From the NCBI GenBank assembly GCA_005879255.1, contig VBKY01000335.1:1-13332 (forward strand): DNA of 13,332 nt. Reading direction: 5' to 3'. Within the stretch, counting starts at the first letter, position 1, and every line of letters starts with the position of its first letter. A program made the position numbers and the translations under genes. This stretch comes from Deltaproteobacteria bacterium (GTDB lineage: Bacteria; Desulfobacterota_B; Binatia; UBA9968). This document shows positions 1-7,461 of the stretch, piece after piece. The notes under the pieces were generated by a model, which saw only the letters and a program-made list of their open reading frames with translations, was not told the origin of the DNA and made no database searches.

Positions 1-83
1 CGCAGTGGAACCCGGAGTACTTTGACATGAAGCCGATTGCCAAGTTAATCAGTGAAGCGCAGGCTGAGGCGGGAAAGAAGTAA
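1..83 (+). CDS. C-terminal end of an unidentified protein (5' truncated by window)
   Basis: An open frame whose first complete codon is at base 3 runs into the window and stops at TAA 81-83, giving 26 residues that begin QWNPEYFDMKPIAKLIS and end with a lysine-rich AEAGKK. A short amphipathic C-terminal helix ending in lysines is also found at the end of the solute-binding protein at 5050-6201, so this may be the tail of another binding protein. That is a guess from context. Too little is present to assign a family. It is on the same strand as the Rieske oxygenase 223 bp downstream and is separated from it by a REP-like palindrome. Confidence 0.45.
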   Translation, partial: QWNPEYFDMKPIAKLISEAQAEAGKK

Positions 84-134
84 ACGTTGGATGGAGTCGA
101 TTGGTGCAAGGGATTTATCCCGGGATTGCCCTTT

Positions 135-211
135 GGGAGAGGAATGAGGTGAGGGAAGACGAAGTAAAATCACCACCCTCACCCTCGCCCTCTCCCGCAA
201 GCGGGAGAGGG
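135..211. repeat. REP-like palindrome with a degenerate second arm
   Basis: The core at 188-211 is a perfect inverted repeat, CCCTCTCCCGC then AA then its exact complement (11-bp arms). A wider imperfect pair surrounds it: 135-155 against 176-196 matches at 16 of 21 positions when one copy is reverse complemented, so the segment looks like an eroded pair of REP units. Pyrimidine-rich CCCTCNCCC...CTCTCCCGC palindromes of this kind are known as dispersed intergenic repeats in many genomes. It lies between the stop at 83 and the Rieske gene at 307 and could also act as an mRNA 3' end stabiliser. Confidence 0.8.
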
Positions 212-306
212 AAATTATTGGAAGTGCGATGATGACGAAGTTGCTGCATAGAATTTGAGACCTACGTCAATGATGATTCTTCCTTCTGGAATGGAGAAAC
301 TAACTT

Positions 307-1560
307 ATGCTGAGCCGTGAAGAAAACGAACTTCTGACAAAAGTCGGGCGCGGTACGCCAATGGGGCAACTGCTGCGGCGCTATTGGTACCCCATCGCCG
401 CTTCCTCGGAGCTCATCGAGAGGCCTACCAAGGCGGTGCGCATACTCGGCGAAGACTTGGTGCTCTACCGCGACAGACAGGGCCGGCCGGGGTTAATCGG
501 GCCACAGTGCGCGCACCGGCGCATGTCGCTGCTGCTCGGAATTCCTGAGAACGATGGCTTGCGTTGTCCGTACCATGGATGGTTATACGCGAGCGACGGA
601 AAGTGCTTGGAACAGCCGTACGAGCATGCCGAGGATCCCAACAGTACGTTCAAAGACCGCATCCGGTTGACGGCTTATCCGGCGCAGGAACTTGGCGGGC
701 TGGTATTCGCCTATCTCGGCCCCGAGCCTGCGCCACTGTTGCCGCGCTGGGATTTGCTCGTGCGCGATGGCGTGCTGCGCGATATCGGCGCGGCGGTGAT
801 CCCGTGCAATTGGCTGCAGATCATGGAGAATTCGCTTGATCCGGTGCATGTAGAGTGGCTTCATCAACATTTTTTCAATTACGTTCAGGAACGTCTGGGA
901 CGCTCTGAGTTCAAAGGCGAGCCGGTGCGCCACAAGATGATCAACTTCCGTGTGTTCGAGCACGGCATCATCAAGACTCGGATGTTGGAAGGCGAAACGG
1001 AGGACAACGAAGACTGGCAGGTGGGACATCCGGTCCTATTTCCCAATATTCTTTTGAGCGGAAGCACTAGCCGGCCGACGTTTCAGATCCGGGTGCCGGT
1101 CGACGACACGCATACGCTACATCTTTGGTACACCTGTTACGCCCGTCCCGACGCAGGGGAACCCCAAGAAATCATACCCTTTTACAACGTACCCGTGCCG
1201 GGTATCGAAGCGACCGGCGAGCCGCAATGGTCGCTGATGGACAATAACAGCGGCGAAGATATGATCGCATGGATCACCCAGGGTGGCATCGCAGACCGGA
1301 CACAGGAATCACTGGGGCTTTCCGACAAAGGAGTTATACTTGATCGGCGTATGCTGAAAGACCAACTCGAAATGGTCCAGGCGGGGCAGGACCCGATAAA
1401 CGTCTTCCGCAATCCGGAGAAGAATCGCTATATCAAGCTCCACCTCGAGGATGCCAAACTCAATAGTGGAAGTTTTTGCTCGGGTCCGCGCCGGCAGGGC
1501 GGCGCTACCAAGTACAGCCCGATTCTCGATCAGGAAGAGCGGACGGAAAAGAGAGATTAA
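307..1560 (+). CDS. Rieske [2Fe-2S] ring-hydroxylating oxygenase, large subunit (phthalate dioxygenase-like), copy 1
   Basis: 417 residues, normal for single-component-type Rieske oxygenases of the phthalate 4,5-dioxygenase / vanillate demethylase group. The N-terminal Rieske domain has C68-x-H70 and C87-x2-H90 separated by 16 residues, with the usual HGW after the last ligand. The catalytic domain carries NWLQ-x2-EN-x2-D178-x2-H181-x4-H186, the bridging Asp and facial-triad histidines; D318 in GED-MIAW is the probable third iron ligand. It should insert oxygen into, or demethylate, an aromatic or related acid in the cytoplasm, using electrons from a reductase not encoded here. Start ATG 307 has GGAG at 293-296, 10 nt upstream. 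A paralogue with the same Rieske ligand numbering lies at 7568-8806 (35 of the first 50 residues identical). Substrate cannot be read from sequence. Confidence 0.93.
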   Translation: MLSREENELLTKVGRGTPMGQLLRRYWYPIAASSELIERPTKAVRILGEDLVLYRDRQGRPGLIGPQCAHRRMSLLLGIPENDGLRCPYHGWLYASDGKCLEQPYEHAEDPNSTFKDRIRLTAYPAQELGGLVFAYLGPEPAPLLPRWDLLVRDGVLRDIGAAVIPCNWLQIMENSLDPVHVEWLHQHFFNYVQERLGRSEFKGEPVRHKMINFRVFEHGIIKTRMLEGETEDNEDWQVGHPVLFPNILLSGSTSRPTFQIRVPVDDTHTLHLWYTCYARPDAGEPQEIIPFYNVPVPGIEATGEPQWSLMDNNSGEDMIAWITQGGIADRTQESLGLSDKGVILDRRMLKDQLEMVQAGQDPINVFRNPEKNRYIKLHLEDAKLNSGSFCSGPRRQGGATKYSPILDQEERTEKRD

Positions 1561-1564
1561 ACGA

Positions 1565-1733
1565 CGGTTCCAAACGTTCCAGTCGTTCCAATAGTTCCAG
1601 CCCCCACCTCTCTTCGATGTGGCTCGGGGCAGCCTTTCCTCCCCCCCGCGTCCTTCGGCAAGCTCAGGATGAACGGATAGGGGAGGATGAAGGAGGGATG
1701 GAACGGCTCGAACAATTGGAACGTATGGAACCG
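1565..1733. repeat. Large inverted repeat with arms of 9-bp tandem units
   Basis: The left arm 1565-1598 consists of 9-bp units starting GTTCC (GTTCCAAAC, GTTCCAGTC, GTTCCAATA, then a partial). The right arm 1700-1733 has the complementary GGAAC-type units. Reverse complementing one arm gives 27 matches over 34 positions. The 101-bp interior is strand-biased (C-rich then G-rich: 1604-1650 versus 1680-1699) and includes the dispersed motif at 1652-1674. The element begins 4 bp after the Rieske stop codon. It fills about half of the 383-bp gap before the permease; the rest (1734-1943) holds only a candidate promoter and the permease ribosome binding site. Confidence 0.85.
1652..1674 (+). repeat. 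Dispersed intergenic motif, copy 1
   Basis: The 23-bp stretch starting CCTTCGGCAAGCTCAGGATG is nearly identical to the reverse complement of 7440-7462; 21 of 23 positions agree and the two differences are the adjacent central bases (AA here, TT there). It resembles the TTCGTCCTGAGCTTGTCGAAG-type repeat common between genes in many soil bacterial genomes. Here it sits inside the loop of the 9-bp-unit inverted repeat. Confidence 0.7.
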
Positions 1734-1886
1734 AATCTTTTGGTGCTTCGAGCATAGCGACAGAGGGCTTCGATTAGAATTGGCCTAGTGGGTCTTGGAA
1801 CGGCGGGCCGCGCGAGCCGGTGGAAATCGATACAGCTCGGCGGACAAAGTCTTGGGATGTGAGACCATTTTGTTCCTACGTTGCTC

Positions 1887-1915
1887 TTGAACTTGCTGTA
1901 ACTACGCGCTAGAAA
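1887..1915 (+). promoter_or_regulatory. Candidate sigma-70-type promoter before the permease
   Basis: TTGAAC at 1887-1892 and TAGAAA at 1910-1915 are separated by 17 bp. They lie just upstream of the AGGAG ribosome binding site (1931-1935) that serves the ATG at 1944. The -10 match is weak and no operator is evident, so this is only a positional candidate. Confidence 0.22.
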
Positions 1916-1943
1916 CGCGCTGGCTTGGATAGGAGTCGAGTTT

Positions 1944-3680
1944 ATGGCAAAAACCGAGACAATTGGCCCTGTATCCCTCAGCCGTTCTTGGCTGCCGCCG
2001 ATGGATAGCGGCACGGCGCTGATGGCCGTGCTGATCGGCTTTATGGGCTTCTACGTGCTCTATCCATTGACCCTGATTGTTATCAACAGTTTCAATACCG
2101 CGACGATCGCCGAACCGCCGGTCTACGGCCTCAAGGCCTGGCGCGAGGCGTTCAGCGAGTACGGCATCTGGCGCTCACTGTGGAACAGCGTGAAAATCGG
2201 CATCGTGCTCCAAATACTCGCCTTACCGATGGGGATTTTCATTTCATGGTTGCTCGCGCGTACGAATATCCTATTCACTAACGCGTTGGAGTTCGGCTTT
2301 TGGATTTCGTTCTTTATGCCGGGGCTGGCTACCACGTTCGGCTGGATGCTGATGCTCGATCCGAGCACCGGACTGATTAATTCCTGGCTGCGTCAGCTTC
2401 CCCTATTGAGCGGGCTTAACTTCGATATTTACAGCTTCGCCGGCATCATTTGGGTTCATCTGGTCAGCAACGGTATGTCCACGAAAGTGATGCTGATGAC
2501 GCCGGCATTTCGCCGCATGGACGCATCGATGGAAGAAGCGAGCCGGATGTCCGGCGCGAGCGCTTTCACTACCATGTGGCGGATCACTGTACCGGCAATG
2601 ACGCCGGTGATCGTTGTCGTCTTCTTGCTGAGCGTGATCCGCATCTTCAGTAGCTTCGAGATCGAGCTGTTGCTCGGCGTGCCGTGGGGCTTCTACGTGT
2701 ACTCGACGAAGATCGTCGATCTGGCACGCCAGGAACCACCGTTGGTCAGTCATGCGGCGGCCTTGGGCAGCGTTATCCTGATCTTTCTGGCGGCGTTTAT
2801 ACCGATCCAGCGCAAATTGATCACGCGCCGCCAATTCACCACGGTCACGGGCCAATTCAAACCCAAGATTATCGATCTCGGTGTGTGGCGCTACCCCGCG
2901 ACGGCGTTTGTCGCCTTCATCGTTTTCATCCTGGACGTCGTGCCGCTCTTGAGCGTGTTGGGCGGCAGCTTCATGACGCGGTTCGGTTTTTTTAATCTGC
3001 CGAAGACCTGGACTTTGGAATACTGGAGGATGGCGCTCAACGATCCGCGTATTCTCCATGGCTTGCACAACACGTTGATCGTAGCGGTGAGCGCCGGACT
3101 GGTCGGCGCGCTGGCCTTCTCTCTGATCGGCTATGTTCTGGTGCGCACGAAACTTCCCGGCCGCTCGGTGCTCGATTCAATTTGCTGGCTGCCATCGGCG
3201 ATCCCCGGGGTGTTGTCAGGGCTCGGCTTATTATGGATGTTTCTCGGCACGCCGTTTTTCCGGCCGTTCTACGGCACCATCGTCCTCCTCGTGGTTGCCC
3301 AAGTTCTCGGCGGCATCACGATAGCCACACAAATTCTCAAAGCAAACTTCGTTCAGCTGGGTAAAGAGTTGGAAGAGTCGTCGCGCATGTCGGGCGCGGG
3401 GTTTTGGCGCACCTATTTACGCATCGTGTTTCCACTGATGGCGCAAACCATGGTGATGGTCGGGGTGATTAAATTCATGTTCGCCGCGCAGCATAACTCG
3501 GCAATCATTCTCCTGGCAACTTCGGAAACGAGAACGCTGTCGTTGCTCGCTCTGGATCAGGTGGCGGCGGGATATCGTGAGGTCGCGAGCATAACCATCA
3601 TCCTGGTTACCTTGCTCACGCTCGGATTGGCGGTCGTCGCCAGATCGTTCGGCCTCAAGGTTGGCATCCGGGCGGAGTGA
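1944..3680 (+). CDS. ABC transporter permease, fused two-domain FbpB/AfuB type
   Basis: 578 residues, close to the usual length of fused iron(III)-family permeases. Two homologous halves each have about six hydrophobic segments, starting with a membrane helix near residues 25-50. Each half carries the cytoplasmic coupling (EAA) loop that docks on the ATPase: MEEASRMSGASAFTTMWRI from residue 196 and EESSRMSGAGFWRTYLRI from about 477. Start ATG 1944 has AGGAG at 1931-1935 with 8 nt spacing. The ATPase follows after 121 bp and a binding-protein gene after that, the normal set for an importer in this family. The family is named for iron, but members also move thiamine, spermidine/putrescine, phosphonates and sugars phosphates; the substrate here is not shown by the permease. 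Confidence 0.92.
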   Translation: MAKTETIGPVSLSRSWLPPMDSGTALMAVLIGFMGFYVLYPLTLIVINSFNTATIAEPPVYGLKAWREAFSEYGIWRSLWNSVKIGIVLQILALPMGIFISWLLARTNILFTNALEFGFWISFFMPGLATTFGWMLMLDPSTGLINSWLRQLPLLSGLNFDIYSFAGIIWVHLVSNGMSTKVMLMTPAFRRMDASMEEASRMSGASAFTTMWRITVPAMTPVIVVVFLLSVIRIFSSFEIELLLGVPWGFYVYSTKIVDLARQEPPLVSHAAALGSVILIFLAAFIPIQRKLITRRQFTTVTGQFKPKIIDLGVWRYPATAFVAFIVFILDVVPLLSVLGGSFMTRFGFFNLPKTWTLEYWRMALNDPRILHGLHNTLIVAVSAGLVGALAFSLIGYVLVRTKLPGRSVLDSICWLPSAIPGVLSGLGLLWMFLGTPFFRPFYGTIVLLVVAQVLGGITIATQILKANFVQLGKELEESSRMSGAGFWRTYLRIVFPLMAQTMVMVGVIKFMFAAQHNSAIILLATSETRTLSLLALDQVAAGYREVASITIILVTLLTLGLAVVARSFGLKVGIRAE

Positions 3681-3710
3681 CGATGGGGCGAATAGAATCA
3701 CAGAATGGCC

Positions 3711-3775
3711 GAGGATCGATGATCGATGATAGACGATCGCAATATTCGATTCTCGATCTTCCATCTTCGATCCTC
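3711..3775. repeat. Long hairpin with arms of 7-bp tandem units
   Basis: The left arm 3711-3739 is built of heptamers (GAGGATC, GATGATC, GATGATA, GACGATC) and the right arm 3747-3775 of complementary heptamers (GATTCTC, GATCTTC, CATCTTC, GATCCTC). The arms match at 23 of 29 positions around a 7-nt loop (CAATATT). It occupies most of the gap between the permease stop and the ribosome binding site of the ATPase. In RNA it would be a very long stem and could attenuate or stabilise; it has no terminal T-run on the + strand. A related heptamer series is at 7389-7430. Confidence 0.85.
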
Positions 3776-3801
3776 ATTTCTACAGGGCAAGGATAGAGCA
3801 C

Positions 3802-4917
3802 GTGAGCTTTCTGCGCATTCAAAATCTCTACAAAATCTTCGATCCGGTGATCGCCGTCAATCGGTTGAATCTAGAGATTCGCGAGCGCGAATTCTTCACG
3901 CTCCTGGGATCGAGCGGCTGCGGCAAAACGACAACGCTACGCATGGTCGGCGGCTTGGAAAAACCGGATGGCGGCGAGATCTATCTCGGCGATCGCTGCC
4001 TGGTATCAGGAGAGCAAAAAATATTCGTCAAGCCGGAAAAGCGCGACATGGGCATGGTGTTTCAGTCTTACGCCTTGTGGCCGCATATGACGGTCTTCGA
4101 GAACGTCTCGTATCCACTCAAACTGCGGGGTACGAACAGGTCCGACATCCGCACCAAAGTGGCCGATGTTCTCGGCCTGGTCGGCCTTGCCGGACTGGAA
4201 GACCGGCCCGCGCCGGCGCTGAGCGGCGGGCAGCAACAGCGGGTCGCTCTTGCGCGCGCGCTGGTTTTTTCTCCGAAAGTTTTATTGCTTGACGAACCTC
4301 TCAGCAACTTGGACGCGCAGCTGCGCGAAGAGATGCGACGCGAGCTCAAGGCGCTGCAGCGACGCGTCAACGTCACCGTCATCTTCGTTACCCACGACCA
4401 GATCGAAGCCCTGAGCCTGTCGGATCGAATCGCCATCATGAAATTCGGCGTGCTCGAACAGGTCGGGACGCCAGAAGAGGTTTACTATAAACCGGCGACG
4501 CCGTTCGTGCGTGACTTCCTGGGCAAGACGTTTCTTTTGACGGGAAAAGTGATTGGAGTTTCCGACGAGCATGTGCAAGTCGAAGTCCATGGAGTCGGCG
4601 CTTCATCCCTCACGCTACAACGGAACAATGTCATTTCGTCCGCAAACGGGTTTCCCACCGTCGGCCAGTCGGCGATGGTCGCCATTCGGCCTGAAAAAAT
4701 GACTCTCTCCGAAAAGATCTGTGAAGGGCAGGGTAACGTCGTCGAAGGAACTTTGCAGGCGACACAATTCCTCGGCGATCGTTACGAATACACCGTGACC
4801 CTCGGCTCAGAGACCCGGGTGATCGTCTCGCCGGAAGCCAAACTACTCAAACAGGGCGGCAAAGTTTTTCTCGAGCTCAAGCCGGAGGGCGTCACCTTGT
4901 GGCCGCGCGAAAGCTAA
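3802..4917 (+). CDS. ABC transporter ATP-binding protein, FbpC/PotA type
   Basis: 371 residues. Walker A is GSSGCGKTT (36-44), Q-loop Q88 in MVFQSYALWPHMTV, signature LSGGQ (140-144), Walker B VLLLDE (160-165), D-loop SNLD (168-171) and switch H198. After about residue 235 comes a C-terminal TOBE-like region with IRPEK, typical of MalK/PotA/FbpC ATPases. It would power the permease at 1944-3680 from the cytoplasmic side. The start is GTG 3802, supported by AAGGA at 3789-3793 with 8 nt spacing. An alternative overlapping frame starting earlier is spurious because all nucleotide-binding motifs lie in this one. The stop codon lies in a terminator hairpin, suggesting that permease and ATPase form one transcript that ends here. 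Confidence 0.95.
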   Translation: MSFLRIQNLYKIFDPVIAVNRLNLEIREREFFTLLGSSGCGKTTTLRMVGGLEKPDGGEIYLGDRCLVSGEQKIFVKPEKRDMGMVFQSYALWPHMTVFENVSYPLKLRGTNRSDIRTKVADVLGLVGLAGLEDRPAPALSGGQQQRVALARALVFSPKVLLLDEPLSNLDAQLREEMRRELKALQRRVNVTVIFVTHDQIEALSLSDRIAIMKFGVLEQVGTPEEVYYKPATPFVRDFLGKTFLLTGKVIGVSDEHVQVEVHGVGASSLTLQRNNVISSANGFPTVGQSAMVAIRPEKMTLSEKICEGQGNVVEGTLQATQFLGDRYEYTVTLGSETRVIVSPEAKLLKQGGKVFLELKPEGVTLWPRES

Positions 4918-4940
4918 ACGCTTTCGCCGTTTTGTGTTTT
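4907..4940 (+). terminator. Rho-independent terminator whose loop contains the ATPase stop codon
   Basis: GCGAAAGC (4907-4914) pairs perfectly with GCTTTCGC (4920-4927) around the loop TAAAC, and the TAA in that loop is the stop codon of the ATPase. It is followed by CGTTTTGTGTTTT (4928-4940), a T-rich but interrupted tract. The 8-bp stem, 5-nt loop and tract make a good intrinsic terminator, which would separate the binding-protein gene from the permease-ATPase transcript. Confidence 0.65.
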
Positions 4941-5049
4941 GAGTCTCGTGTTCAGGCGACGATCGAGGTGCGAGAACAATGGCCTGCCGTGCAACGGATC
5001 GATCATGCCGCAACGGCACGCCTCATCAAGTAGTCGCCATACCACCTCG

Positions 5050-6201
5050 ATGAAACCGCCTTCGCTGAAAGTTCGCCTTTTGGTTCGTCTGTGCGCTTTG
5101 TTGCTGTTCAATCTGAGTCTTCATCCTGTTCTGACTGGTTTCGTTCGTGGCGCTGAATTAAGAAGTGACGGCGAGTGGCAGCGCACCGTCGAGGCGGCGA
5201 AAAAAGAAGGCAAAGTCAGCGTATTCCTGTATCAGCGTGAGAACATCGAAGCCGCGGTCAGAGTCTTCGAAAAGAGATTTCCCGATATTCAAGTTATCAG
5301 CGCGAGCACGCCAGCGGCGGAGACCGGACCGCGTCTGATGGCAGAGCGGCGTGCCGGCAAATTTCTCTGGGACGTCTGTCTCTGTGGACCGACAACGCCG
5401 TTAACGGTGCTCTACCCGGCGAAAGCATTGGATCCCATCAAGCCGGCTTTGCAGCTCGCGGAAGTTACAGACGTGACCAAGTGGTGGGAAGGTAAACACC
5501 ACTACATGGACCCGGAAGGAAATCACATATTCGTTTTCGTCGGCAGCGTCGATATGCCGAATCTCTTCTACAACAAGAACCTGGTCGATCCCAATGAATT
5601 CAAGTCCTACTGGGACATAATCAAAACCAAGTGGCGCGGTAAAATCGTCGCCGTCGACCCGCGCCAGCCCGGGCGACCGCGCGTCGGCGCGCGCATACTG
5701 TACAATGTCCCGGACCTCGGCGACAAATTTCTAACACGCTTGTTCACGGAGACGGATGTTGTCCTGAGCCGCGAGGATCGCCAGGCGCTGGATTGGCTCG
5801 CGGTCGGAAAATATGCGCTGTGTTTATTCTGCGGCAATATCGAAGCGGCGACGGCGCAAGGTTTACCGGTCGCCGAGTTTGAAGTTTATCGCTGGAGAGA
5901 AACCCCGGCGATCTCCTCCGGCAGCAACGGTTCGATTGCGCTGATGAATCAGGCGCCGCATCCCAATGCCGCGCGGGTGTTTATCAACTGGTTGTTATCG
6001 CGGGAAGGTCAAGCCTCGTTTCAGAAGGTTATGAATTCAGCCGATCTTTTGGTCGAATCGATGCGCGTCGATATTGCGAAAGACCCGGTGCCTGCGCCGC
6101 AGCGCCGTATGGCGGGAACAAAATACATCATCATGGATACGCCGGAGCGGAGCAACCAAGAGTCGGTGAACAAACTCTTCAAGGAAATTATTAAGAAGTA
6201 A
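5050..6201 (+). CDS. Periplasmic solute-binding protein, FbpA/AfuA (SBP_bac) superfamily, copy 1
   Basis: 383 residues from ATG 5050. This start gives a clean Sec signal peptide: MKPPSLKVRL with basic residues, a hydrophobic core LCALLLFNLSL, and probable cleavage after VRGA. Upstream in-frame starts (TTG 4939, inside the terminator; ATG 5005) would put a polar Ser/Arg-rich extension ahead of it. The mature protein follows the bilobed class II binding-protein pattern: EWQRTVEAAKKEGKVSVF, FEKRFPDIQV, ERRAGKFLWDV, WWEGKHHYMDPEG, FKSYWDIIKTKWRGKI, and the late PHPNAARVFINWLLSREGQ. Where iron-binding FbpA proteins have two adjacent tyrosines, this protein has ALCLFCGN, so iron is unlikely. It probably delivers an organic solute to the upstream permease. 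No good ribosome binding site is visible. Confidence 0.88.
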   Translation: MKPPSLKVRLLVRLCALLLFNLSLHPVLTGFVRGAELRSDGEWQRTVEAAKKEGKVSVFLYQRENIEAAVRVFEKRFPDIQVISASTPAAETGPRLMAERRAGKFLWDVCLCGPTTPLTVLYPAKALDPIKPALQLAEVTDVTKWWEGKHHYMDPEGNHIFVFVGSVDMPNLFYNKNLVDPNEFKSYWDIIKTKWRGKIVAVDPRQPGRPRVGARILYNVPDLGDKFLTRLFTETDVVLSREDRQALDWLAVGKYALCLFCGNIEAATAQGLPVAEFEVYRWRETPAISSGSNGSIALMNQAPHPNAARVFINWLLSREGQASFQKVMNSADLLVESMRVDIAKDPVPAPQRRMAGTKYIIMDTPERSNQESVNKLFKEIIKK

Positions 6202-6251
6202 GTCGGAACGCTGAGATATCTTGGTGCTGCCATTCTGATTATCCGTGAATT

Positions 6252-6284
6252 TTGTAGGGGCGGGTTTCAAACCCGCCCCTACAA
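6252..6284. repeat. Perfect REP-like palindrome (GTAGGGGCGG type)
   Basis: TTGTAGGGGCGGGTTT at 6252-6267 and its exact complement at 6269-6284 flank a single central C, so all 16 arm positions pair. Palindromes with the arm head GTAGGGGCG are widespread intergenic repeats in bacteria. It lies between the two binding-protein genes, 51 bp after the first stop codon, and shares its arm head with the palindrome at 10198-10225. Confidence 0.88.
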
Positions 6285-6312
6285 CGGAACGAAGATAGTA
6301 AGAAGAAATAAC

Positions 6313-7382
6313 ATGCAGGTTTTTTGCTGCGTGATAATTATTGTCTTCCTCGCTCTCAACCAAATCGTTTATGGCGCTGAAGCATGGACAGCGGAGTGGG
6401 AGCGAACGATCAAAGCCGCCGAGCAGGAAGGCGAATTCTCGTATTACACGCTGGGCGAGTTCAGTTTTTTGAGCGAGTTCGAAAAGAGATTCCCGCGTGT
6501 CAAAGTCAAAGTCGTGCAGGGCAAAGGCAACGAATTGCTCGTGCGCATCATGTCAGAGCGGCGCGCGGGAAAGTTTCTCGCCGACGTGGCGCGCATCGGC
6601 AATACGTCGCCTTATTCGCTGTATCAAGCCAAAGCGCTGCAGCCGATCGCTGGTGCGTTTGTTCTCCCCGAAGTCAAAGACGAGTCGAAATGGTGGTCGG
6701 GCAAGCATCAATATATCGACGCGGAGGGCAAGTATATTTTCGTGCCGGTGGGCAGCGTCTCGGTGAACATGGTGGCGCACAATACCGAGCTGGTTTCGCC
6801 GACGGAACTACGCTCTTTCTGGGATCTCCTAAACGAAAAATGGCGCGCCAAGATCGTCGTCACTGATCCGCGCTCCGGCGCCTACGGGCGCAGCGGCGCG
6901 CGCACGGTCTATTATCATCCGCAATTGGGGCCGGAATTTTTGCGCCGGCTCTTTACCGAACAAGTGGTGATGGTTTCGCGCGATTACCGCCAAGCCATCG
7001 ATTGGGTAGCTCAAAAGCGGTTTTCGATCCTAAAGCCCAAGGCCTGCCGATCAACGTTTTCGACACGAGCGGATGGAAAGAAGGCGGCGCACTGGAGCCG
7101 GGCGCCTTTACGCTGGCGTGGCTGGACCGGTCGCCTCACCCAAACGCTTCCAAGGTTTTCATCAACTGGTTGCTATCGCGCGAAGGGCAAATGGCGGTGC
7201 AGCGAGACGGCGGGGTGAACGACTCGCTGCGGGTCGATATTCCAAAAACCGATTTACGTCCGATGGCACGTCGTAAAGAGGGCGCGAAATATATGGTGAC
7301 CTGGAAGGCGGAGTGGATGGATGCCGAGCCGATGCAAAAAGTAGTGAATCAGGCGTTGGCGAAGATTGGGAGCAAGCCATAG
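6313..7382 (+). pseudogene. Second solute-binding protein gene, frameshifted
   Basis: A paralogue of the preceding gene. From ATG 6313 it encodes a signal peptide (MQVFCCVIIIVFLALNQIVYG) and the N-terminal lobe, with EWERTIKAAEQEGEF, FEKRFPRVKV, SERRAGKFLADV, WWSGKHQYIDAEG and LRSFWDLLNEKWRAKI, up to IDWVAQ near base 7014. The homology then continues in another frame, with codons in register with 7002: AQGLPINVF, PHPNASKVFINWLLSREGQ, SLRVDI, to TAG 7380-7382. Between the shared Trp (codon 7003-7005) and the shared Gln (7038-7040) there are 35 nt where copy 1 has 63, so the change fits a 28-nt deletion, or a shorter loop plus a one-base deletion. No canonical slippery heptamer is in register. 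The uninterrupted frame would end at 7218 with an unrelated tail. A draft-assembly error remains possible. Confidence 0.8.
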
Positions 7383-7388
7383 CAGGTT

Positions 7389-7461
7389 GAGGATTGAAGA
7401 TCGAGAATAGAAGACGCGATTTTCTATCTCTTCGGCGGAGTTCATCCTGAGCAAGCCGAAG
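7389..7461. repeat. 7-bp-unit element plus a second short hairpin
   Basis: Heptamers GAGGATT, GAAGATC, GAGAATA, GAAGACG run from 7389 to 7416. GAGAATAGAA (7403-7412) pairs with TTCTATCTC (7422-7430) with one bulged A. A second hairpin starts at the next base: CTTCGGC (7430-7436) and GCCGAAG (7455-7461), 7 bp, loop 18 nt. The heptamers are of the same GANGATC type as those at 3711-3775. It lies between the broken binding-protein gene and the second Rieske gene. Confidence 0.65.

Noticed and set aside
1565..1598. CRISPR-like array from the regularly spaced GTTCC units
   Set aside because: The period is only 9 bp, the units are degenerate, there are no spacers, and the units are mirrored in an inverted arm.
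2403..3068. Long open frame of 221 codons on the - strand inside the permease, with similar ones at 583-1029 and 7718-8482
   Set aside because: They lie antisense to well-supported genes, are rich in His, Arg, Gln and Asp as expected of shadow frames in GC-rich DNA, and show no family motif.
4939..5049. N-terminal extension of the first binding protein from TTG 4939
   Set aside because: The TTG lies in the terminator tail, and the extension would place about 37 polar residues before an otherwise normal signal peptide.
7006..7040. Programmed -1 frameshift in the second binding-protein gene
   Set aside because: No X-XXY-YYZ slippery heptamer is in register, and copy 1 has about 28 more nucleotides across the same stretch, which fits a deletion better.
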